Shown: positions 1 through 7,716 of the stretch, piece after piece | How positions within the stretch are numbered: the first letter of the stretch is position 1 | Layout: the number at the start of each line of letters is the position of its first letter | The notes under the pieces: model-generated | What the model was told of the DNA's origin: nothing | Seen by the model: the letters and a program-made list of their open reading frames with translations, nothing else | Database searches by the model: none | DNA from: Klenkia soli | GTDB taxonomy: Bacteria; Actinomycetota; Actinomycetes; Mycobacteriales; Geodermatophilaceae | Direction of reading: 5' to 3' | Length of the DNA: 64,000 nucleotides | Assembly (NCBI RefSeq): GCF_900103975.1 | Contig: NZ_FNIR01000001.1 | Location: forward strand, 1 to 64,000 | Translations under genes and position numbers: made by a program

Positions 1-448
1 AGGCGAACCAGCCGAAGTCCGCGGCACCACCGGGGGTGAAGAACCCCGAGATCATGATCAGACCGCCGAACAGGAACAGCCAGAACGAGAACGCGTTCAA
101 CCGCGGGAACGCCACATCCGGCGCCCCGATCTGCAACGGCAGGATCAAGTTCGCGAACGCGAAGAACAACGGCGTCGCGAAGAACAACAACATCACCGTG
201 CCGTGCATGGTGAACAACTGGTTGTACTGCTCATTCGACAAGAACTGCAGACCCGGCCGCGCCAGCTCACCACGCATCAGCATGGCCATCAGCCCACCGA
301 CCATGAACCAGGAGAACGACACGGCCAGGTACATCAAGCCGATCGTCTTGTGATCAGTGGTCCGCAGCAGCATCGACAGCCGCGAACCCTTCTCGGCCAC
401 ATGAACCGGACTCGGACGGCTCACGATCGGAGCGGGGGCGATCGTCAC
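1..448 (-). CDS. ctaD: Cytochrome c oxidase subunit I (N-terminal part, runs off window start)
   Basis: This is the heme-copper oxidase catalytic subunit of the aa3-type terminal oxidase in the cytoplasmic membrane, where it reduces O2 and pumps protons. The first 149 codons are visible on the complement of 1-448. The complement starts at a GTG (448-446), and the family hallmark begins near residue 28 with RTTDHKTIG. Typical subunit I segments follow, such as [15 protein letters not shown], containing an N-terminal helix histidine of the kind that ligates heme a, and [20 protein letters not shown]. The rest, including the CuB ligands, lies outside the window. No strong ribosome site is seen before the GTG, so the start is probable rather than certain. 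A CtaG-type assembly factor is encoded about 4 kb away, but not in the same operon. Confidence 0.93.
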   Translation of the reverse strand, partial: MTIAPAPIVSRPSPVHVAEKGSRLSMLLRTTDHKTIGLMYLAVSFSWFMVGGLMAMLMRGELARPGLQFLSNEQYNQLFTMHGTVMLLFFATPLFFAFANLILPLQIGAPDVAFPRLNAFSFWLFLFGGLIMISGFFTPGGAADFGWFA

Positions 449-729
449 AGGGGCGAGAGTAGACGGTCGCGCAGGCGACCGTGCGGCAGACCGGCGCCAC
501 CCCGCACCGCGTCTCCCCACCGACCTGGAGCCGTTCCACAACAGTGGGTCGACAGGACAGCTCTACGGCAGGAAATCCGATTTCTGCAGGCAGGTGTTGC
601 CAAGCAGCCTCGGGCGTGACGGTCAGAACGTGACCCGTCCGAGGTTTTGCCGGGGCTCAGCGTGGACACATCTCCACCTGTGCCGGGAGAGACCGGCACG
701 GCACCACCCCGTCACCCCAGGAGGTCCTC
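449..729. other. Intergenic region between divergent ctaD and the GlsB-type gene
   Basis: These 281 bases hold the promoters of two divergent genes. I see no convincing coding sequence, terminator hairpin or clean palindrome. The only clear element is the ribosome site AGGAGG at the right-hand end, serving the gene that starts at 730. Confidence 0.5.
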
Positions 730-999
730 ATGGTCTGGAACATCATCGTCCTGCTCGTCATCGGTCTCGTCGCCGGCTTCATCGCCCGCGCCGTGATCCC
801 CGGCTCGCAGAAGCTCTCCATCGTCGCCACCATCGTGCTCGGCATCGTCGGCTCGCTGGTCGGCAACCTGCTCGGCAGCCTGATCAGCGGCAACGGGTTC
901 GAGCTGGGCACCGCCGGCTGGATCGGCTCCATCGTCGGCGCGATCATCGTGCTCGGCGTGTACGTCGCGGTCACCGGCCGCAAGTCCGTCCGGCGCTGA
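730..999 (+). CDS. GlsB/YeaQ/YmgE family stress-response membrane protein
   Basis: This is an 89-residue hydrophobic protein of the transglycosylase-associated (GlsB/YeaQ/YmgE) family. These small membrane proteins have three predicted helices and are often induced by envelope or general stress; the molecular role is not established. Helices are visible near residues 2-20, 28-50 and 62-82, with the family-like glycine pattern GLVAGFIAR and GIVGSLVGNLLG. The start ATG follows a strong ribosome site (AGGAGG, 719-724). It stands alone, divergent from ctaD and convergent with the methyltransferase gene, with a strong hairpin terminator behind it. Confidence 0.88.
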   Translation: MVWNIIVLLVIGLVAGFIARAVIPGSQKLSIVATIVLGIVGSLVGNLLGSLISGNGFELGTAGWIGSIVGAIIVLGVYVAVTGRKSVRR

Positions 1000-1061
1000 C
1001 CCGGGGCGGCGCACGCCGCTCCCGTCGCCCCGTCCCCGGGGCGCGAACGCAGGACCTCCGA

Positions 1062-1092
1062 CGGGGGCCCGGTCCCACAGACCGGGCCCCCG
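1062..1092. terminator. Bidirectional hairpin terminator
   Basis: There is a perfect 13-bp stem (CGGGGGCCCGGTC, 1062-1074, paired with 1080-1092) and a 5-base loop. It lies between two convergent genes, ending at 999 (plus) and 1107 (minus). The U-tract is weak, as is usual in high-GC actinobacteria. Confidence 0.8.
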
Positions 1093-1106
1093 TTCGTGTT
1101 CCCGGA

Positions 1107-1952
1107 TCAGGCCGGTCGGTAGGTGCCCACGTCCACGGCGACGGTGACGGTCACCGGCTCGGGCAGGGCGGCCAGCGCGGCGGCGAGCGCCCCCTCGCCC
1201 AGGTGCCGCGCGTGCGGGCCCATGCCGACGAGCACCCGCACCGCGTCCCGGCCCAGCGACAGCACCTGCCGGTGGGTGACGGCGGCGACCGGTACCAGGT
1301 GCGGCTCCAGCGCGCCGGCCAGCCGGCCCGCCTTGTCCGGGTCCACCGACAGCAGACCCAGGGGCCCGACCAGCTCCCCCAGGTGCTCCGCCGCGGGGGT
1401 CACCACGACCAGCCGGCCGGCCGGGTGGAGCACGCGGGCGGTCTCGGGACCGTTGCGCGGAGCGAAGACGACCAGCACCCGGTCCACCGACGCATCGCGC
1501 ACCGGGATCCCCGCCCAGGTGTCGGCGACGACGGCCATCGCCCGCGGGTGGGCGCGGGCCGCCCGGCGTGCCGCGTACCGGGAGACGTCCAGGGCGACGC
1601 CGACCGCGTCGGGGGCCCGGTCGAGCACCCCGGCCAGGTGCGCCCCGGTCCCGCCACCCAGGTCCAGGACGGTGCGCGGGGGGCCGTCGGCGAGCACCGC
1701 GTCCGCCAGGGTCGCGGTGATCCCGGCGTAGTGGCCGGCGGCGAGGAAGGCCACCCGGTCGGCGACCATCTGCGCGGAGTCCCCGTCGTGCGGGCTGCCG
1801 GACGGCGGCAGCAGCGTGACGTGGCCCTGCCGGGCGCGGTCGAACGCGTGCCCGGCCGTGCACCGCAGGCCGGCGCCGTCGGGGGCCAGCCCGGCCCCGC
1901 ACACCGGGCAGGCCAGCAGGGCGACGGCTCGCGGCGGGAGCGGCGGGCTCAT
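1107..1952 (-). CDS. rlmA: RlmA-type 23S rRNA (guanine-N1) methyltransferase
   Basis: This 281-residue SAM-dependent methyltransferase of the RlmA/RrmA group would methylate N1 of a guanine in 23S rRNA helix 35 (G745/G748 in characterised members). The N-terminus carries a zinc-binding motif (C15, C18, C31, H35) and the stretch GHAFDRARQGHVTLL typical of RlmA. The SAM site is VLDLGGGTG near residue 101, and VFAPRN matches the family catalytic-loop region. The ATG at 1952 overlaps the upstream phosphoesterase stop as ATGA, which fixes the start and implies translational coupling. Members of this group can affect susceptibility to macrolides of the tylosin type, but that is not shown here. Confidence 0.85.
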   Translation of the reverse strand: MSPPLPPRAVALLACPVCGAGLAPDGAGLRCTAGHAFDRARQGHVTLLPPSGSPHDGDSAQMVADRVAFLAAGHYAGITATLADAVLADGPPRTVLDLGGGTGAHLAGVLDRAPDAVGVALDVSRYAARRAARAHPRAMAVVADTWAGIPVRDASVDRVLVVFAPRNGPETARVLHPAGRLVVVTPAAEHLGELVGPLGLLSVDPDKAGRLAGALEPHLVPVAAVTHRQVLSLGRDAVRVLVGMGPHARHLGEGALAAALAALPEPVTVTVAVDVGTYRPA

Positions 1953-2458
1953 GCGCGCCCCGGCAGCCGGTGCAGCACGACGTCGCGCAGCTGTCCCCCG
2001 TCGGCCACCGCGGTGAGGTAGCTGCAGTGCGGCTGCCGGCGGCGGTCCGTGGGCGAGCCGGGGTTGAGCAGCCGGAGCCCGGTCGACGTCGTGGTGTCCC
2101 ACGGGATGTGGCTGTGCCCGAAGACCAGGACGTCGACGTCGGGGAACCGGGCCGAGCAGCGCACCTCCCGACCCTTCGCGTCGCCGGTCTCGTGGACGAC
2201 GGCCAGCCGGACGCCGGCCACCTCGACGCGGGCGATCTCGGGCAAGCGCTCGCGCAGCACCCCGTGGTCGTTGTTGCCGTGCACCCCGACCAGCTGCCGC
2301 GCACGCTGCTCGAGCTCGTCCAGCAGGGCCACGTCGACCCAGTCACCGGCGTGCACGACGACGTCGGCGGCCGCCACCGCCGACCAGAGCGGAGGCGGCA
2401 GGTCGTGCGCCCGTGCGGGCAGGTGCGTGTCGGCCATCACCACCAGCGACACGGACAC
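1949..2458 (-). CDS. YfcE/MJ0936-type metallophosphoesterase
   Basis: A 169-residue calcineurin-like phosphoesterase, probably a cytosolic dinuclear-metal phosphodiesterase. All core ligand motifs are present: D10-T-H12, GD at 38-39, GNNDH at 61-65, H89 and GHSH at 114-117. The length matches the single-domain YfcE/MJ0936 family, whose natural substrates are unknown. The start is a GTG at 2458; an ATG seven codons downstream is a weaker alternative because it would truncate the first strand. It is the first gene of a two-gene operon with rlmA (4-base overlap). Confidence 0.85.
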   Translation of the reverse strand: MSVSLVVMADTHLPARAHDLPPPLWSAVAAADVVVHAGDWVDVALLDELEQRARQLVGVHGNNDHGVLRERLPEIARVEVAGVRLAVVHETGDAKGREVRCSARFPDVDVLVFGHSHIPWDTTTSTGLRLLNPGSPTDRRRQPHCSYLTAVADGGQLRDVVLHRLPGRA

Positions 2459-2545
2459 GCGCCCATCGTCGCAGGGCGCTACGTTCCAGCCGCCGGCCGA
2501 CGTCGTCCGCCCAGGAAACCCACCGCTCCCTCATCGAGGACACCT

Positions 2546-4048
2546 GTGACCGACCCAGCCAGCGCGACGACCGACCACCACCCCTACCCGCAGCGGTGGC
2601 TGGCGCTCGCCGTCATCGCCGTGACCGTGCTGATGATCGTGCTCGACGCGACCATCGTGAACATCGCGCTGCCCGCCGTCTCCGTCGACCTGGACATCAG
2701 CGAGGCGAACCAGCAGTGGATCGTCACCGCCTACACGTTGACCTTCGGCGGCTTCCTGCTGCTGGGCGGACGGATCGCCGACTTCTGGGGCCGCAAGCGC
2801 ACCTACCTCGTCGGCGCCGTCGGCTTCGCGCTGGCCTCCGCGCTCGGCGGCCTGGCCACGAACGAGGCGCTGCTGTTCGCCGCCCGCGCCCTGCAGGGCA
2901 CCTTCGGCGCGCTGCTCGGCCCGGCGTCGCTGGCCCTGATCACCGTGCTGTTCACCGACGCCGCCGAGCGGGCCAAGGCCTTCGCCGTCTACGGCGCGAT
3001 CGCCGGTGGAGGCTCCGCGGTCGGTCTGCTCCTGGGCGGGGTGCTCACCGAGTACGCCGACTGGCGCTGGTGCTTCTGGGTGAACGTGCCGATCGCCGTG
3101 CTCGCGGTCGTCGCCGCGTGGCGGATCGTGCCGGAGAGCAGGGCCCCGGGCGAGACGACGTACGACGTCCCCGGTGCCGTGCTGGTCACCGTCGGGCTGG
3201 CCTCCCTGGTCTACGGGTTCACTAAGGTCGCCGAGGCCGCGCAGTCCGGCGACGGCGGCAGCCCGTGGGCGAACGGGCCGGCGCTGACCTTCATCCTGGT
3301 CGGGGCGGCCCTGGTCGTGGCCTTCGTCGTCGTCGAGTTCCGGGTGCGCAACCCGCTGCTGCCCATGCGGCTGGTGCTCGACCGCAACCGCGGCGGCGCC
3401 TACCTGACAGCCACCCTCGTGGGCGCCGGGCTGATCGGGTCGTTCTTCTTCCTCAGCCTGTACTTCCAGCAGGTGCTGGGCTACACCCCGGTCAGCGCCG
3501 GCTTCGCCTCCCTGCCGGTGACCGCCGGGGTGCTCGTCGCGGCCGGCACCGCGAGCCAGCTGGTCCCCCGACTCGGCCCCAAGCCGCTCATGGTGGCCGG
3601 CGGGGTCTTCGCCGCCGGCGGGTTGTTCACGCTGTCCTTCCTGGGCCTGGACACCGCCTTCTGGCAGGTCGCCCTCCCGGGCCAGGTGCTGCTGGGGCTG
3701 GGGCTGGGCTTCACCTTCGTGCCGCTGTCGAACCTGGCCCTGGTCGGGGTCGGCGAGCACGACGCCGGCGCCGCGAGCGCGGTGCTGCAGGCCGTGCAGC
3801 AGGTGGGGGCCTCCATCGGGACGGCGCTGCTGGCCACCTTCTCGGTCACCGCGATCACGAACTCGCTGGCCGAGCGCCCCCCGACGCAGGAGGACCCCAC
3901 GGCCGCGTTGGTGGCCCAGGTCGACGGGTACACGACCGCGTTCACCTGGGGGGCGGGCTTCCTGCTGGTGGCGGCGCTGGTCTCGGCCGTCCTCGTCCGG
4001 GCGAGCAAGGACGACCTGCCGACCGGTGCGGCGGTGCACGCCGGCTGA
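2546..4048 (+). CDS. DHA2-family (14-helix) MFS drug/H+ antiporter
   Basis: A 500-residue EmrB/QacA-type exporter, a proton-driven efflux pump of the cytoplasmic membrane. The N-terminal helix carries the DHA2 motif LDATIVNIALP, followed by the loop motif GGRIADFWGRKRTYLVG after helix 2 and an antiporter motif C-like region (residues about 130-150). The GTG start at 2546 is preceded by GAGGA (2536-2540) at good spacing; the longer in-frame reading upstream has no hydrophobic character and overlaps the divergent phosphoesterase. The substrate cannot be read from sequence. It ends 12 bases before the convergent ctaG-like gene. Confidence 0.9.
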   Translation: MTDPASATTDHHPYPQRWLALAVIAVTVLMIVLDATIVNIALPAVSVDLDISEANQQWIVTAYTLTFGGFLLLGGRIADFWGRKRTYLVGAVGFALASALGGLATNEALLFAARALQGTFGALLGPASLALITVLFTDAAERAKAFAVYGAIAGGGSAVGLLLGGVLTEYADWRWCFWVNVPIAVLAVVAAWRIVPESRAPGETTYDVPGAVLVTVGLASLVYGFTKVAEAAQSGDGGSPWANGPALTFILVGAALVVAFVVVEFRVRNPLLPMRLVLDRNRGGAYLTATLVGAGLIGSFFFLSLYFQQVLGYTPVSAGFASLPVTAGVLVAAGTASQLVPRLGPKPLMVAGGVFAAGGLFTLSFLGLDTAFWQVALPGQVLLGLGLGFTFVPLSNLALVGVGEHDAGAASAVLQAVQQVGASIGTALLATFSVTAITNSLAERPPTQEDPTAALVAQVDGYTTAFTWGAGFLLVAALVSAVLVRASKDDLPTGAAVHAG

Positions 4049-4060
4049 GCCGGCCGGCGG

Positions 4061-5023
4061 TCAGCGCTCGCTGGCCGCCAGGGCCCGCAGCCGGGCGTTG
4101 TAGGCGTCCAGCTCGGCGTTGCCGACCCGGTCGATGGTGCGGTCGCGGGTCCGGTTCCGGCGGGTCTCGGAGCCGGCCCACTGGAAGAAGACGACGGCCA
4201 GCACGAGCACGGTCGGGAGCTCGCCGAAGGACCAGGCGATCGCCCCGGCCGTGTTCTGGTCGGCCAACGGGTCGACGCCCCAGCCGGCCGGCGGGGTCGC
4301 GAAGGTCTCGACCAGGAGGCTGCCGGCCATCATGATCGCCACGCCGAAGAAGGCGTGGAAGGGCATGGGCAGCAGCAGCTCCAGCATGCGGCCGGCGTGC
4401 CCGGTGGTCCGGGGCCAGGGGTCCGCCCCGAGGATCGGGCCGAAGAACAGCAGCCCGGTGACCAGGAAGTGCGCCAGCATGACCTGGTGGCCCAGCGGGT
4501 CGGCCATGAGGTCGTCGAACAGCGGGGTGAAGTAGACGCCGTACAGGCTGACGACGAACAGCGGGATCGTGAAGCCGGGGTGGCTGAGGAACCGGGCCAC
4601 CCGGCTGTGCAGGACCTCGAGCAGCAGCGCCCGGGGTGCGCCCGCGGCACCGCGACCGCGGGGCAGCGCCCGCAGCGCCATCGTCACCGGCGAGCCCAGG
4701 AGCAGCAGCAGCGGCGACACCATCGACAGCACCATGTGCTGGGCCATGTGCACGCTGAAGAGCACCATCGAGTAGCCGTGCAGCTCGGTGCCGGTGACCG
4801 CGAACAGCGACACCGACCCGGCCACGAAGGACAGCGTGCGCCACCACGCCCAGCGCACACCCGCGCGCCGCAGCCGGGCCAGGCCCACCAGGTAGGCCGC
4901 GAGCGCGAGCACGGTCAGGACGGCGATCCAGGACCAGCCGTCGATGTGCGGGGTGAACAGCCGTGCCCAGGTCGGCGGATCGGTGGGCATCCACATGTCG
5001 GAGTGGTCGTGCACACCGTCCAT
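4061..5023 (-). CDS. ctaG: CtaG-family cytochrome c oxidase assembly factor
   Basis: A 320-residue polytopic membrane protein of the caa3_CtaG family, linked in Bacillus to assembly of the caa3 oxidase. About seven hydrophobic segments are visible, with family-typical motifs containing histidines: VHMAQHMVLSMVSPLLLLLG, LAHFLVTGLLFFGPILG and PMPFHAFFGVAIM. The conserved histidines and acidic residues in these helices suggest copper handling, which is an inference. A His/Met-rich N-terminus (MDGVHDHSDMWM) agrees with metal chemistry. The CDF gene lies upstream on the same strand with a 78-base gap. Confidence 0.88.
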   Translation of the reverse strand: MDGVHDHSDMWMPTDPPTWARLFTPHIDGWSWIAVLTVLALAAYLVGLARLRRAGVRWAWWRTLSFVAGSVSLFAVTGTELHGYSMVLFSVHMAQHMVLSMVSPLLLLLGSPVTMALRALPRGRGAAGAPRALLLEVLHSRVARFLSHPGFTIPLFVVSLYGVYFTPLFDDLMADPLGHQVMLAHFLVTGLLFFGPILGADPWPRTTGHAGRMLELLLPMPFHAFFGVAIMMAGSLLVETFATPPAGWGVDPLADQNTAGAIAWSFGELPTVLVLAVVFFQWAGSETRRNRTRDRTIDRVGNAELDAYNARLRALAASER

Positions 5024-5101
5024 GGTGCACCCGATGCAACGGCCCCGTCGCAGGGCCCCGCGGCGTGCGGAGCGCGTCGTGGGGGGCGACGGGGTCCTTC
5101 C

Positions 5102-6037
5102 TCAGTCGTGGACGGGGGCCTCGTGCTCGCGGTGGGAGGCCGACTCCAGCTGGAAGGTGCAGTGCTCGACGTCGAAGTGGCCGCCGAGGCAGGTGCACAG
5201 GGCGTCGAGCACCCGTCCGCCGTGGCCGTCGGCGAGGACGACGTCGTCCACCACGACGTGGGCGGAGAGGACCGGCAGCCCGGAGGTGATGGTCCAGGCG
5301 TGCAGGTCGTGCACGTCGACGACACCCGCGACGCCCAGGATGTGCGCCCGGACGTCGGCGAGGTCCACCCCGCGCGGGGCGGCCTCGAGCAGCACGTCCA
5401 GCGCGTCGCGCAGCAGGGACCAGGCCCGGGGCAGCACCAGGGCACCGACCGCCAGGGAGGCGACGACGTCCGCCCCGGTCCAGCCGGTGGTGAGGATGAC
5501 CACCGCGGCCACGATCACCGCGACCGACCCGAGGGCGTCGCCGAGCACCTCGAGGTAGGCCCCGCGCATGTTCAGCGACTCACCCTGGCCCTCGCGCAGC
5601 AGCAGGAGCGAGACCAGGTTGGCCACCAGACCGAGGACGGCGACCCCGAGCATGAGGCCCGACCGGATCTCCGGGGGGTCGCCGATGCGCCGGATCGCCT
5701 CGACCACCACGTAGCCGCCGACGCCGAGCAGCAGCAGGCCGTTGCCCACCGCGGCCAGCACCTCGATGCGCTGCCAGCCGAAGGTGCGGCGACCCGAGGC
5801 CGGCCGCTGGGCGAGCGTGACGGCGCCGAGGGCCAGGGCGATGCCCAACGCGTCGGTGGCCATGTGGGCCGCGTCGGCCAGCAGCGCCAGGGACCCCGAG
5901 AGAACGGCACCGACGGCCTGGACGACGAGCACGGTGCCGGTGATGGCCAGGACCAGGCCCAGCCGGCGCCGGTAGCCGGCCGAGACGGTGCCGCCGGCCG
6001 GGACGTGGGCGTGGGAGTGCCCGTGGTCGTGGCCCAT
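5102..6037 (-). CDS. Cation diffusion facilitator (CzcD-type metal exporter)
   Basis: A 311-residue CDF transporter that exchanges cytosolic divalent metal (usually Zn2+) for H+. The His-rich N-terminus (MGHDHGHSHAH) and six helices are visible. The second helix carries the metal site HMATD (A-D-A-A-H-M-A-T-D) and the fifth carries EVLGDALGS; here the site II position is E/D rather than the usual H-D pair. The C-terminal cytosolic domain has HDLHAW, a family signature. The start ATG at 6037 lies 15 bases from a perfect inverted repeat (6052-6071), and no strong ribosome site is seen. Confidence 0.9.
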   Translation of the reverse strand: MGHDHGHSHAHVPAGGTVSAGYRRRLGLVLAITGTVLVVQAVGAVLSGSLALLADAAHMATDALGIALALGAVTLAQRPASGRRTFGWQRIEVLAAVGNGLLLLGVGGYVVVEAIRRIGDPPEIRSGLMLGVAVLGLVANLVSLLLLREGQGESLNMRGAYLEVLGDALGSVAVIVAAVVILTTGWTGADVVASLAVGALVLPRAWSLLRDALDVLLEAAPRGVDLADVRAHILGVAGVVDVHDLHAWTITSGLPVLSAHVVVDDVVLADGHGGRVLDALCTCLGGHFDVEHCTFQLESASHREHEAPVHD

Positions 6038-6051
6038 CAGCCGACGATCCC

Positions 6052-6071
6052 GTATGCGTCACCGTGCATAC
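6052..6071. promoter_or_regulatory. Inverted repeat, probable metal-responsive operator of the CDF gene
   Basis: The sequence is GTATGC-N8-GCATAC, a perfect 6-bp repeat 15 bases upstream of the CDF start codon. The position would overlap the promoter or transcript start. Paired 6-mers with an 8-base spacer fit ArsR/SmtB-type operators in general form, but no such regulator is encoded nearby, so the binder is inferred. Confidence 0.45.
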
Positions 6072-6095
6072 CAGGAGTGTGCCCCACGGACGACG

Positions 6096-6127
6096 AACGC
6101 CCCACCCCGGGGTCGGGGTGGGGCGTT
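6096..6127. terminator. Hairpin terminator after the M23 peptidase gene
   Basis: A 13-bp perfect stem (AACGCCCCACCCC, 6096-6108, with 6115-6127) has a 6-base loop. It lies 25 bases beyond the minus-strand peptidase stop at 6153. Confidence 0.78.
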
Positions 6128-6152
6128 GGCGGGACCCCGCGGGGTCGAGGAG

Positions 6153-7322
6153 CTAGGAGACGACGACGCCGCGCTCGGCCAACCACGGGATGGGGTCGAT
6201 CTTCTCGCCGTCGATGCCGCCGACGTGCACCTCGAAGTGCAGGTGCGGGCCGGTGGACTGACCCCGGCTGCCCAGCAGCGCGATCGTCTCGCCGGCCTGC
6301 ACGACCTGGCCCTCGGTCACCAGGATGGTCTCCATGTGGCCGTAGACGGTCACGTCGCCGTTCTCGTGCTGGATGTACACGGCCTGGCCGAAGCCGCTGG
6401 CCGGCCCGGCCTTGATGACCACCCCGTCCATCGCGGCGTACTCGGGGGTGAGCATCGGGGCGGCCAGGTCGATGCCGGCGTGCAGCGTGCCCCAGCGGTA
6501 GCCGAAGGTGCTGGACAGCCGGGCACCGTCGACGGGGAGGACGGCCTTGGGCCGGGCGGCCTCGGCGGCGGCGTCGATCGCGGCCTGGTCGGCGGCGGCC
6601 TGCGTCTGCGCCGCAGCCTCCTGCTCGGTCTCGCGTTGGGCGCGGCTGGCGGCCATCTGCTGGAGCTGGGTCACGGCGTCCGTCTCCGCCACCGCGGCGT
6701 CGGGGGTGGCCTGCAGGCCCAGGGCGTCGGCGACGCTGGTGACCTCGGCGGCGGTGGCCTCGGCGGCGGTGACGGCGGGGTCGGCCTGCGCCTCGGTACC
6801 CCCGGTGGTCAGCAGACCCACGCCGGTGGCGCCCACGAGGGCGGCGGCCAGGTAGAGGGTCGGCTTGCGCATCCGGGCCGGACCCGACGGGGCGGCGGAG
6901 CGGGGGGCCTTGGGCTGCCGGTGCCGACCGCGGGGCACCCGGCCCTCGGCGATGGCGGCGATGATCTCGGCCGCGGACACCTCGACGTCCTCGCGGGGCT
7001 CGTCGGCCAGGACGACGTCGCCGTCGAGCGCCTCGGCCAGGGCGACCGGCTCGGCGTCGGGGTCGAGGTCGTCGGTCAGCGCACGACCGGCCCGGCGGGC
7101 GACCTCACGGACGGCGGCGTCGTCGGCCGGCGTCGGGGAGGGGGCGACGGCCGGGACGACCTGGACGGTGCGGCCGGCGCCGTAGCCGTACTCGTCGGCC
7201 CACACGCCGACGATCGCGTTCCACTCCCCGGTCGAGGGGTTGCGGGTGTCCAGCGACAGCGCTCCACCGAGCTGTTGCGGCCCGTCCGTGACCAGGAGGT
7301 GTTCCGGGTGTTGCGGCTTCAT
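6153..7322 (-). CDS. M23-family murein endopeptidase, membrane-anchored
   Basis: A 389-residue protein with a cytosolic acidic N-terminal region (about 1-150), a single membrane segment (about 158-178), an Ala/Gln-rich coiled stretch (about 185-255) and a C-terminal LytM/M23 zinc peptidase domain. The catalytic signature is clear: HAGIDLAAP with the first His and Asp, then GQSTGPHLHFEVH with the HxH. It would cleave peptidoglycan peptide cross-bridges outside the cell. The ATG at 7322 gives the best start; the in-frame extension upstream has non-protein-like composition. The divergent control region upstream holds repeated GTGACC(T/A)GG elements. The long cytosolic N-terminus suggests regulated export or partner binding. 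Confidence 0.85.
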   Translation of the reverse strand: MKPQHPEHLLVTDGPQQLGGALSLDTRNPSTGEWNAIVGVWADEYGYGAGRTVQVVPAVAPSPTPADDAAVREVARRAGRALTDDLDPDAEPVALAEALDGDVVLADEPREDVEVSAAEIIAAIAEGRVPRGRHRQPKAPRSAAPSGPARMRKPTLYLAAALVGATGVGLLTTGGTEAQADPAVTAAEATAAEVTSVADALGLQATPDAAVAETDAVTQLQQMAASRAQRETEQEAAAQTQAAADQAAIDAAAEAARPKAVLPVDGARLSSTFGYRWGTLHAGIDLAAPMLTPEYAAMDGVVIKAGPASGFGQAVYIQHENGDVTVYGHMETILVTEGQVVQAGETIALLGSRGQSTGPHLHFEVHVGGIDGEKIDPIPWLAERGVVVS

Positions 7323-7716
7323 GCACCTGGCTCTCGTTGCGTTTACGGGGGGTGGGCGGGGCCCATGTAAACATGACGTGACCTGGCCGTGACCAGGCTC
7401 CAGGTCACATTGGGGCAGTTTCGTGGGATACGTCACCACCAGACCTGCCAATCGGCCACCCTGCGTCACGTCTTGAATGCACAGCGCCCGGAGTGACGCC
7501 GCACCGTCGTGCAGGTGGACGGAACGTGAGCACCCGGGCACGCTTGGTCGGACCGCGACCGCCGCGGGTGTCTGTGTGTGTCCAGCAGGTACGGAACCGT
7601 TTCGGACCGGTTGATCCCGCACGTGACCGGACTCATGGCCGCAGCTGGATGGCCGCGGGGGGGTCGATGGCCTTGGCTGTGGGGTGGACCCCGTCGCCCC
7701 TCTGCAGAGGACTGCT
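7323..7716. other. 394-base divergent control region (M23 peptidase / DHA1 exporter)
   Basis: No gene is supported here. On the peptidase side there is the palindrome CATGTAAACATG (7364-7375), then GTGACCTGG (7378-7386), GTGACCAGG (7389-7397) and CCAGGTCAC (7400-7408). These make a 9-bp perfect inverted repeat with an extra direct copy inside. On the exporter side there is AACCG-N8-CGGTT (7595-7612). I looked for a c-di-AMP (ydaO) riboswitch, common before cell-wall peptidase genes in actinobacteria, and did not find its conserved blocks. Confidence 0.55.
7378..7408. promoter_or_regulatory. Inverted/direct repeat cluster upstream of the M23 peptidase
   Basis: GTGACCTGG at 7378-7386 pairs perfectly with CCAGGTCAC at 7400-7408, and a third copy, GTGACCAGG, sits between them. 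It lies 56-86 bases upstream of the peptidase ATG, a position suited to an operator or activator site. The binding protein is unknown. Confidence 0.45.

Noticed and set aside
594-2021. Long plus-strand reading frame across 594-2021
   Set aside because: It has Arg/His-rich, low-complexity composition, runs antisense to rlmA and the phosphoesterase, and covers the GlsB gene in another frame. It is a high-GC shadow.
5043-5094. Inverted repeat CCCCGTCGC...GCGACGGGG between the CDF and ctaG genes
   Set aside because: The 9-bp arms are separated by 34 bases and there is no U-tract; too weak to call a terminator in DNA this GC-rich.
4355-6415. 686-codon plus-strand frame over ctaG, the CDF gene and the M23 gene
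   Set aside because: Composition is Gly/Gln/His/Arg-rich without any domain, and all three genes on the opposite strand have clear family motifs.
7323-7683. c-di-AMP (ydaO) riboswitch upstream of the M23 peptidase
   Set aside because: Such elements are common before actinobacterial cell-wall hydrolase genes, but I could not find the conserved sequence blocks; the region is better described by short repeats.
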